Shown here: positions 1 to 5,210 of the stretch, in pieces
How the letters are laid out: each line of letters begins with the position of its first letter
Numbering within the stretch: position 1 is the stretch's first letter
Source: Dehalococcoidia bacterium
GTDB taxonomy: Bacteria; Chloroflexota; Dehalococcoidia; JACQUA01
Direction: 5' to 3'
NCBI GenBank assembly: GCA_030689845.1
Contig: JAUYHV010000024.1
Span: 1 to 14,928, forward strand
DNA: 14,928 nt
The notes under the pieces: model-generated
The model's input: only the letters and a program-made list of their open reading frames with translations
What the model was told of the DNA's origin: nothing
Databases searched by the model: none
Translations under genes and position numbers: made by a program

Positions 1-1
1 A

Positions 2-100
2 TTTTATATCGAAACCGAAGATTCTATTACGCATAAAGACTCCCTTGTTCCGTGGAGTAAATGGCTCTTCGGGCCGCTGATGGGGTCAACTGCCGGTTAA
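2..100 (+). CDS. C-terminal end of an unidentified protein (partial)
   Basis: One frame is open from the left edge to a TAA at 98-100 and gives 32 residues ending in PWSKWLFGPLMGSTAG. The other two + frames close sooner, so this is probably the tail of a gene that starts outside the window. The hydrophobic and aromatic ending (VPWSKWLFGPLMG) gives no family I recognise. It lies upstream of, and on the same strand as, the UbiD-family gene. A MITE-like insertion and a strong terminator separate the two, so they are probably not one transcript. No function is proposed. Confidence 0.45.
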   Translation, partial: FYIETEDSITHKDSLVPWSKWLFGPLMGSTAG

Positions 101-128
101 CAAAAACAATCTCGGCCTGACATATTAG

Positions 129-268
129 TGTAGTGTCTCTATTATCTCTTTACAATTTGCGGTGCCATTGGTGTCATTCCCGCGAAAGCGGGAATCCAGA
201 GCAACAGACTGGATTCCGGGTCAAGCCCGGAATGACAAAGATTGTAAGGCCATTTATGAGACACTACA
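129..268. mobile_element. MITE-like palindromic element with 11-bp terminal inverted repeats
   Basis: TGTAGTGTCTC at 129-139 is the exact reverse complement of GAGACACTACA at 258-268. Both ends are directly flanked by TTAG (125-128 and 269-272), which reads as a 4-bp target-site duplication. TTACAAT (150-156) and ATTGTAA (241-247) form an inner inverted repeat. The core holds two GC hairpins: ATTCCCGC-GAAA-GCGGGAAT at 176-195 and ATTCCGGG-TCAAG-CCCGGAAT at 213-233. These are also complementary to each other (GGAATCCAG 191-199 with CTGGATTCC 209-217). There is no coding capacity. The core resembles the GTCATTCCCGCG...CGGGAATCCAG repeats known from many bacterial genomes. It is presumably moved in trans by a transposase outside this window. 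Confidence 0.7.
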
Positions 269-292
269 TTAGGTAAATATATACTGGAAGGT

Positions 293-332
293 AGTGCCAT
301 TCCCGATAATTCGGGAATGGCACTGTTTTTTT
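293..332 (+). terminator. Strong Rho-independent terminator
   Basis: A perfect 14-bp stem, AGTGCCATTCCCGA (293-306) against TCGGGAATGGCACT (311-324), closes a TAAT loop and is followed by G and seven T (326-332). It would stop transcription from the gene ending at 100. Removing the 140-bp element and one TTAG copy leaves about 50 bp between that stop codon and this hairpin. This suggests it is the native terminator of the upstream gene, displaced by the insertion. From 333 to 463 I see no convincing promoter or other element. Confidence 0.85.
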
Positions 333-463
333 GGCGAAATACTGTTCCGGCAAATCCGAAGTGGAATTAAAAAGCTCGATGGATTAAAATACCTTACCTT
401 TTGGGGACTAATTCCCATGGTACAAACGCATTCTGCAAAATGAAATATATGAAGGGGGTTCGT

Positions 464-1900
464 ATGTCTCTGGACCTTAGACATTGGCTGAAAAAAGTGG
501 AAGAGATGGGGGAACTCCGGCGTGTGGCAGGAGCAGATTGGGACCTGGAAATTGGCTGCATCAACAGGCTCAACGCGCAGGCCGGACCTCGAAACGCCCT
601 GCTTTTTGATCCGGTTAAGGATTACCCTGAAGGATACCAGCTTCTCACCAGTTCCCTCAGCACCCCTTCTCGCACAGCGTTAACCTTCAATCTTCCCCAT
701 GACACCCCCGAAAATGAGTTACTTGATGTCTTCAGAAAGAAACTTCTCGTCTGGCAAAACGAAGTAACCAAATATCCCCCCAGAGAAGTTAAGAAAGGCC
801 TTGTAACTGAAAATGTGAATTCCGGAGATGAAATCAACCTTCTCAAATTTCCCGTTCCGCGATGGCATGACCTGGATGGCGGCAGATATATAGGCACGGG
901 TTGCGCTGTAATAACCAGGGATATAGACTCTGGAGATATAAACATAGGCTGCTACCGGATAATGCTTCATAACCGGAATACCGTTGGATTTTACAGTTCA
1001 CCGGGTAAACACGGAAGAATTCATTATGAGAAATACCATGAACAAAATAAGTCATGTCCCGTAGCAATTTCCATCGGGCATCACCCCCTCATATTTGCCG
1101 TGGCCGGAGTTGAATTTCCCCATTACCCGGCTTCAGAATTTGGTTCCCTTGGCGCCGTGCTTGAAAGACCCATAGACGTCATAATAGATGAGGTTACCGG
1201 TTTACCTATCCCGGCCGATAGTGAAATTGTCATTACCGGTTGGTGTCCACCGGATAAGAGTCTGCCCGAAGGACCTTTTGGCGAATTTACCGGATATTAC
1301 GGAAGTAAACAGGGTCTTGCCCCTATTATCGATGTACAGCGGGTCTATCACCGCAACAATCCTGTGCTCCTCGGAGGGCCTCCGGAACGGACCCCCGGAG
1401 ACCACACCTATTACCTCGCTTTATTAAAAAGCGCCATGCTGCATAATGTCCTCATCAATAACGGGTTCCCGGATGTTAAAAAGGTTTGGGTAGATGAGAT
1501 GGGTCACCAAATAATGGCCGTGATCTCATTAAAACAAAGATTTGCCGGGCAATCGAAACAGATTGCTCTTTGCGCTGCCCAGAGCAGGGCGCTCCCCGTC
1601 GGAAGGTATATCATGGTAGTGGACGAGGACATCGACCCGGCCAACATCCGCGATGTTATCTGGGCACTGTGTACCAGGACCGATCCAATTTATGATATAG
1701 ACATAATCCAAAGAGCCTGGTTCAGTCCCCTCGACCCGACGGTACCGGAGCGTCCGGCTATAACACTGAGGTCAAAGGCAGTTATCGACGCCTGCATCCC
1801 CTTCGAAAGGCTGAATGATTACCCGGACCCGATCAGAACCGACCCCGCTCTCATTCAAAACGTCAAGGAAAAATGGGGGAAAGCCCTGGACCTTCATTAG
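464..1900 (+). CDS. UbiD-family prenylated-FMN-dependent (de)carboxylase
   Basis: This is a 478-residue UbiD-family protein, the usual length for the family. It would carry out non-oxidative decarboxylation or carboxylation of an aromatic or alpha,beta-unsaturated acid using prenyl-FMN. The signature EGPFGEFTGYY lies at residues 269-279. E269 and E274, five residues apart, together with NIGCYR (N160, R165), match the spacing of the Fdc1 Glu277/Glu282 and Asn168/Arg173 sites for catalysis and metal/cofactor binding. SSPGKHGRIHY (178-188) is another family block. The start was set at the ATG at 464, five bases after a GGGGG ribosome binding site (454-458). An upstream in-frame ATG at 401 would add 21 unconserved residues and has no such site. 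No UbiX flavin prenyltransferase is in the window, so the cofactor must come from elsewhere. The substrate is unknown. It could act on phenolic acids, in anaerobic aromatic degradation, or in a quinone pathway. Confidence 0.9.
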   Translation: MSLDLRHWLKKVEEMGELRRVAGADWDLEIGCINRLNAQAGPRNALLFDPVKDYPEGYQLLTSSLSTPSRTALTFNLPHDTPENELLDVFRKKLLVWQNEVTKYPPREVKKGLVTENVNSGDEINLLKFPVPRWHDLDGGRYIGTGCAVITRDIDSGDINIGCYRIMLHNRNTVGFYSSPGKHGRIHYEKYHEQNKSCPVAISIGHHPLIFAVAGVEFPHYPASEFGSLGAVLERPIDVIIDEVTGLPIPADSEIVITGWCPPDKSLPEGPFGEFTGYYGSKQGLAPIIDVQRVYHRNNPVLLGGPPERTPGDHTYYLALLKSAMLHNVLINNGFPDVKKVWVDEMGHQIMAVISLKQRFAGQSKQIALCAAQSRALPVGRYIMVVDEDIDPANIRDVIWALCTRTDPIYDIDIIQRAWFSPLDPTVPERPAITLRSKAVIDACIPFERLNDYPDPIRTDPALIQNVKEKWGKALDLH

Positions 1901-1986
1901 TTTCCGACAACAATAAAAACCATCCGAACTCCGGACACCGGCGGGTGCAGATAACAGGCAGGGCTTGATATCGAAACTCCCGGTAA

Positions 1987-2007
1987 ACCGGATCGGCCGG
2001 TATTTTT
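1987..2007 (+). terminator. Possible weak terminator or attenuator before parA-like gene
   Basis: ACCGG (1987-1991) and CCGGT (1997-2001) form a 5-bp GC-rich stem with a 5-base loop, followed by ATTTTTG (2002-2008). It lies 87 bases after the UbiD stop codon and only 10 bases before the AGGAGG of the ParA gene. It may end the ubiD transcript or attenuate read-through into parA. The stem is short, and a second CCGG nearby (about 1979-1982) allows other folds. Confidence 0.4.
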
Positions 2008-2026
2008 GTTAGACTGCAGGAGGAAT

Positions 2027-2803
2027 ATGGGTAAAATAATTGCCGTAGCCCAGCACAAAGGAGGAACCGGGAAAACAACCACGTGCCTGAACCTGGGGGC
2101 AAGCCTTTGTGATACGGGCAAGACAGTCCTGATTATCGACCTCGATCCCCAGGCCTCCCTCACTGTCAGTGTTGGCATAAATCCGTTGCAGGTGAAAAAA
2201 TCCATTCACCATGTCCTGGTCGATCCCAACTCCGACATCAAAGACACTATTATCCAGCTGCCGACACTTAATTTATCCGTTGTCCCTTCTCATATGGACC
2301 TGGCAATGGTTGAATCGGAACTGGCGGGCAAGATAGGCCGGGAAAAAGTCCTGTTTAAAAAACTCGCAGCTATAAAAGATGATTTTGATTACATCTTCAT
2401 TGACTGCCCCCCCACGCTGGGACTTCTCGTTGTCAATGCCCTGGCATCCGCCGACAGTGTTCTCATACCCATTCAATGCGAACCCCTGACGTTTTATGGT
2501 GTAAAACATCTCCTGCAAATAATAAACCTTATACGAGAAGAAGTGAACCCGCCTCTTAAAATAGAAGGCATTCTCCGGACAATGTACGACAGGAGAACAA
2601 AACTGAGCGAAGAGGTCTCCGAGAGCATCATGCAGACCTTTGGTGACCTGGTTTTTTCTACTATCATATACCGGCATATAAAGTTTGCCGAAGGCCCCGT
2701 ACATGAAATGCCCATCAATTTCTATGCCTCGAGGTCCCCGGGGGCCCTTGAATACAGGGAACTGGCAAAGGAGCTTCTAACCCATGAAACCAAAAAAGCC
2801 TGA
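2027..2803 (+). CDS. ParA/Soj-family ATPase (orphan, no ParB nearby)
   Basis: This is a 258-residue ParA/Soj-like Walker ATPase. The deviant Walker A box KGGTGKTT is at residues 11-18 with the signature lysine K11. LIIDLDPQAS (35-44) is the A' motif, and YIFIDCPP (122-129) is Walker B with D126. Such ATPases dimerise on ATP, bind DNA non-specifically and position chromosomes, plasmids or protein cargo. There is no N-terminal helix-turn-helix, so this is the short Soj-type form. The start at ATG 2027 follows AGGAGG (2018-2023) closely and gives the canonical MGKIIAVA beginning. A TTG at 2006 would add seven odd residues. No parB or parS-like gene follows. Instead the last 20 bases overlap a coiled-coil protein gene, a likely functional partner. 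The context suggests a cargo-positioning ParA or a divergent segregation system rather than the main chromosomal parAB. Confidence 0.88.
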   Translation: MGKIIAVAQHKGGTGKTTTCLNLGASLCDTGKTVLIIDLDPQASLTVSVGINPLQVKKSIHHVLVDPNSDIKDTIIQLPTLNLSVVPSHMDLAMVESELAGKIGREKVLFKKLAAIKDDFDYIFIDCPPTLGLLVVNALASADSVLIPIQCEPLTFYGVKHLLQIINLIREEVNPPLKIEGILRTMYDRRTKLSEEVSESIMQTFGDLVFSTIIYRHIKFAEGPVHEMPINFYASRSPGALEYRELAKELLTHETKKA

Positions 2804-3317
2804 CAAAAGCATTTCCGGCATGGACGTTCTGAAAGATATAAGAGGGCTTTTATCAGCGTCACGGGAACCAGGTACCACAATCGAGCCTCCGTCGCAGGAG
2901 GAAAACCGCTTAAAAAACGAGCTAACCGGTCTGAGGGAACATGTCAGGGTTTACCAGGAGACTGTCCAAAAGCAGCAAGAACAAATACGTAAAATGGAAC
3001 GGGAATACAAAGACATTACTGCTGAATTGGATGGTTATAAAAAAACCGCTGTAAGGCCGTTGAATCAAACTGCTCAAGTCGCAGAATTGCGGGAGGACGT
3101 TGAGCAGCTTGAGGCACGTAAAGCCGAGTTGACTTCAGCCGTGTCCGGGATAGAAGAGTTGCTTCATCTCAAAGTAAAAGAGTTACTCAAGAGAATTGTC
3201 AGGCTGTACCAGGAGTCGGGCCAAAGTGATATTGCGCTGGACATCAGGAGGACTGGCAATGCACTGGATGACGTGGACAATTTTGCCCGTTTCCTGCGGG
3301 AACTCATCCAGCAATAG
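2784..3317 (+). CDS. Coiled-coil protein coupled to the ParA-like ATPase
   Basis: This is a 177-residue hydrophilic protein of no family I recognise. The first 40 residues are Lys/Pro/Ser-rich and probably disordered. Heptad-like, Glu/Lys/Gln-rich segments at about 43-88 and 97-145 predict a broken coiled coil. A short C-terminal segment (about 146-177, containing DDVDNFARFLRELIQQ) looks like a small helical domain. There is no signal peptide, membrane segment or Cys. The ATG at 2784 lies inside the end of the ParA gene (20-base overlap), with AAAGGAG (2767-2773) ten bases upstream, so translation is probably coupled. By analogy to ParA partners it could be an adaptor or cargo protein, or an ATPase activator. 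A basic N-terminus (MKPKKPDK) would suit an activating peptide. That is inference only. Confidence 0.8.
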   Translation: MKPKKPDKSISGMDVLKDIRGLLSASREPGTTIEPPSQEENRLKNELTGLREHVRVYQETVQKQQEQIRKMEREYKDITAELDGYKKTAVRPLNQTAQVAELREDVEQLEARKAELTSAVSGIEELLHLKVKELLKRIVRLYQESGQSDIALDIRRTGNALDDVDNFARFLRELIQQ

Positions 3318-3364
3318 AAGGGAATATTAATACCACCTTACTATAGCTGAAAAAGGTGATGCAG

Positions 3365-3393
3365 TTGAAGACGGAACCTATTGATTATATAAT
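3365..3393 (+). promoter_or_regulatory. Sigma-A promoter for the YchF-like gene (TTGAAG-N17-TATAAT)
   Basis: TTGAAG at 3365-3370 is followed after exactly 17 bases by a consensus TATAAT at 3388-3393. The expected transcription start is near 3400. The next gene on this strand starts at 3636, which leaves a leader of about 235 bases. The stretch 3318-3635 contains this promoter, a CACCTT/AAGGTG hairpin (3334-3339 and 3353-3358) and the SD-hairpin at 3608-3630. I recognise no riboswitch class or credible gene in it. Confidence 0.65.
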
Positions 3394-3607
3394 ATGTTCA
3401 GCTCGTGTTCAGGTTATTACAAGCTTATTTTAATCCCCCAGGGTTTTCATCAAGTATTGGATGGCCCGAGCTCAAACTAAATATTATTTAAAAGAGGTCA
3501 TCCGATTCCTTACCGCTTATCGTCTTATAACTACGGGTATTCATGCTGCGTGTTCCCGGGCAAAATTACCGGTAAAGGTAGTACCCCAGGGAAACAAAAC
3601 TTCTTCT

Positions 3608-3630
3608 ATCCCGATAATAATCGCAGGGAT
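3608..3630 (+). promoter_or_regulatory. Hairpin overlapping the ribosome binding site of the YchF-like gene
   Basis: ATCCC (3608-3612) pairs with GGGAT (3626-3630). Inside it GAT (3613-3615) pairs with ATC (3620-3622) around an AATA loop, with three bases bulged on the 3' side. The GCAGGGA ribosome binding site (about 3623-3629) is in the 3' arm, so the fold would hide it from the ribosome. This could make translation of the ATG at 3636 conditional on structure in the long leader. It is seen in the sequence only as potential pairing. Confidence 0.35.
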
Positions 3631-3635
3631 GCCAG

Positions 3636-4718
3636 ATGGCTTTAACCTGCGGTCTGGTCGGTTTGCCTTCCTGCGGGAAAACGGTTATTTTCAACGCCAT
3701 AACCGCCGCCCGCGCTTTAAGCTCTAACCACTCTGAAATAAATCAGGCAGTCGTAAAATACACCGACGGCCGTATTACAAAACTGGTCGAGATGTATCAC
3801 CCCCGAAAAACGGTCCCGGCTACTCTTGAAATTGTTGATATTCCAGGCATTAAAGAGGGTCTCGGCGGAAGCGGACATACCTCCCGCCTCCTCGGGTATA
3901 TCAAAGATGTTGACGCCCTGGTACATGTCGTGCGGTGTTTTGAAGATGAGAAACTCCCTTTTGAATACGATACCATAGACCCGGCCCGCGACGTGGATAC
4001 CATTGACCTCGAACTGATGGTCGCCGACAGTATTCCCCTTGATAACAAAATAAAACGCCTGGCGAAAAGGGTACGCAGCGGCGATAAAAATGCTGTTCAA
4101 GAAACCCTGGATTGCGAAAAAATATATTCGGCCATCCAGCAGGGAATCCCGGCGCGCAAACAGGGGCTGACCCCTTTAGAAATAGAAGGTGTCAAGGAAT
4201 GCAACCTCCTCTCTCTAAAGCCAGTACTTTATGTGGCAAACATAAAGTCCGTTGAGGACGCAGTCAACAGGCATGTAAAAGCGTTACAGCAGGTCGCCGC
4301 GGGGGAGGGTACGGAAGTTATAACGGTCTGCGGAAAAGACGAAGCCGATATCAGCCAGTTGGAACCGGGCGAACAGCAGGAATTCATGCGGTCCCTGGGG
4401 TTGAGTGAGTCTTCAATGGAACGTCTCATTGGTGCCGCCTACCGCATGCTGGGACTGATCAGTTTCTTCACAACAGGTGAGGATGAAGTCCGGGCCTGGA
4501 CCTGTCGAAAGAGTGATAAGGCGCCGGTAGCTGCCGGAAAGATACACACGGATATGGAAAAAGGCTTCATACGCATGGAAGTCATCCGGTACGAAGACCT
4601 TGTTGAACTCGGCAATGAAACTGCAGTGGCCAGGGCAGGTAAGCACCGTGTCGAGAGCAGGGAATACGAGGTAAAAGACGGCGATATTGTTACCGTGCTG
4701 TTCAACGTAAAGGGATAG
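3636..4718 (+). CDS. YchF/Obg-family GTPase (divergent YchF-like, TGS domain)
   Basis: This 360-residue protein has the YchF layout. It has a P-loop domain with GLPSCGKT (9-16) and DIPG (68-71), the YchF block DALVHVVRCFEDE (93-105), VANIKSVED (200-208) at the base-recognition position, and a C-terminal TGS domain (about 273-357) containing AWTCRKSDKAPVAAGKIHTDMEKGFIR. YchF proteins are ribosome-associated ATPases/GTPases linked to stress and translation fidelity. Differences from canonical YchF are clear: GLPSCGKT in place of GLPNVGKS, DIPG in place of DIAG, and no NxPFxTIEPN switch block (here NHSEINQAVVKYTDGRI). It is therefore probably a divergent paralogue rather than the universal YchF. 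The start at ATG 3636 follows GCAGGGA; an ATG at 3629 is out of frame. It is transcribed alone from its own strong promoter. Confidence 0.85.
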   Translation: MALTCGLVGLPSCGKTVIFNAITAARALSSNHSEINQAVVKYTDGRITKLVEMYHPRKTVPATLEIVDIPGIKEGLGGSGHTSRLLGYIKDVDALVHVVRCFEDEKLPFEYDTIDPARDVDTIDLELMVADSIPLDNKIKRLAKRVRSGDKNAVQETLDCEKIYSAIQQGIPARKQGLTPLEIEGVKECNLLSLKPVLYVANIKSVEDAVNRHVKALQQVAAGEGTEVITVCGKDEADISQLEPGEQQEFMRSLGLSESSMERLIGAAYRMLGLISFFTTGEDEVRAWTCRKSDKAPVAAGKIHTDMEKGFIRMEVIRYEDLVELGNETAVARAGKHRVESREYEVKDGDIVTVLFNVKG

Positions 4719-4815
4719 CCCTGGAAGACCTTAAGTCGAGAAAAATACTCTGCCGGATAAATTTGATGAATATAGGCGGAGGAAAAGATCAAAACGGTTT
4801 TGCAAAAGTCATGTT

Positions 4816-4891
4816 TGGTGGAGCTGGGGGGATTCGAACCCCCGACCTCCTCCGTGCAAGGGAGGCGCTCTCCCAGCTAAGCTACAGCCCC
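4816..4891 (-). tRNA. tRNA-Ala (anticodon UGC)
   Basis: The minus strand folds into a complete 76-nt cloverleaf that includes an encoded CCA (4816-4818). The acceptor stem GGGGCTG/CAGCTCC carries the G3:U70 pair diagnostic of alanine tRNA. The D stem is GCTT/GAGC. The anticodon stem is CCTCC/GGAGG with loop CTTGCAC, giving anticodon TGC. The T arm is GGGGG-TTCGAAT-CCCCC. The 5' end is at 4891. Immediately upstream on the same strand are a palindromic terminator-like element and a tiny ORF. No separate tRNA promoter is obvious, so transcription may depend on read-through from the promoter at 5122-5150. Downstream only a weak CAAAAC/GTTTTG palindrome (about 4793-4805) with a short T-rich tract could end the transcript. 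Confidence 0.97.
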
Positions 4892-4900
4892 GCGGAAAGC

Positions 4901-4952
4901 AAAAATTCCAGTAATACCCTTTCCTGCAGGAAAGCGCTTTATTTACTGGAAT
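4901..4952 (-). terminator. Composite palindrome / likely intrinsic terminator between small ORF and tRNA-Ala
   Basis: Perfect 10-bp arms ATTCCAGTAA (4905-4914) and TTACTGGAAT (4943-4952) enclose a second perfect 16-bp palindrome, CTTTCCTGCAGGAAAG (4919-4934). Read on the minus strand, the outer stem ends in TTTTT (4905-4901), as in a Rho-independent terminator. It lies between the 17-codon ORF and the tRNA, so it could end the small mRNA or meter read-through into the tRNA. The nested two-palindrome form is unusual for a simple terminator. It could also be a protein-binding or processing site. Confidence 0.5.
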
Positions 4953-5017
4953 ATATTATCTTTAAGAATTATCGGGCCATTTAAAGTCCGGGGTAACCCG
5001 GGAAAATACTGCCGGGG

Positions 5018-5071
5018 TTATTTCTTCCCCTTTTCTTCTTTTTTGGCATGGGCTTTGCAGGTCTTGCACAT
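5018..5071 (-). CDS. 17-residue Cys/Lys-rich small protein
   Basis: The minus strand carries AAAGGAGG (5081-5088), nine bases before an ATG at 5069-5071. The ORF encodes MCKTCKAHAKKEEKGKK and stops at TAA (5018-5020). The peptide has C2-x2-C5-x2-H8, a compact metal- or cluster-ligand-like motif, and then a highly charged Lys/Glu tail. A TTGACG-N17-TAATAT promoter sits upstream and a palindromic terminator candidate downstream, so this is a complete, apparently well-expressed unit. The near-perfect Shine-Dalgarno and its spacing are the main reasons to believe it is translated. I do not recognise the family. It could be a metal-binding peptide, a small modulator of a larger protein, or a leader peptide controlling the tRNA behind it. 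Confidence 0.6.
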   Translation of the reverse strand: MCKTCKAHAKKEEKGKK

Positions 5072-5121
5072 GGTGTTTAACCTCCTTTCTAAAATCTATA
5101 AGTATATTTTCTTATGTATAT

Positions 5122-5150
5122 ATATTAATTCCGGAAATCAATTCCGTCAA
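5122..5150 (-). promoter_or_regulatory. Strong sigma-A promoter (TTGACG-N17-TAATAT) for the small-protein unit
   Basis: On the minus strand, TTGACG (5150-5145) and TAATAT (5127-5122) are separated by exactly 17 bases. The start is expected near 5114, which gives a 5' leader of about 43 bases before the ATG at 5071. The leader holds a small ATAAG/CTTAT hairpin and the AAAGGAGG site. No gene other than the 17-codon ORF and the tRNA lies downstream. Confidence 0.65.
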
Positions 5151-5210
5151 TATAGATTTTTACCTGTTCCCTCAAATAATATTTCCCGTAGCTAATTTAT
5201 TTGTTATTAG

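Noticed and set aside
401..463. Earlier in-frame ATG for the UbiD-family gene
   Set aside because: It would add 21 residues with no family counterpart. The ATG at 464 has a GGGGG site at good spacing and begins with a typical UbiD N-terminus.
3334..3358. CACCTT/AAGGTG hairpin after the coiled-coil gene
   Set aside because: The stem is six bases with a 13-base loop and no T-tract, so I did not call a terminator.
3461..3727. An 88-codon open frame on the + strand in the leader of the YchF-like gene
   Set aside because: It has no ribosome binding site before its ATG, runs 92 bases into the YchF gene in another frame, and its product shows no recognisable motif. The region is better read as untranslated leader.
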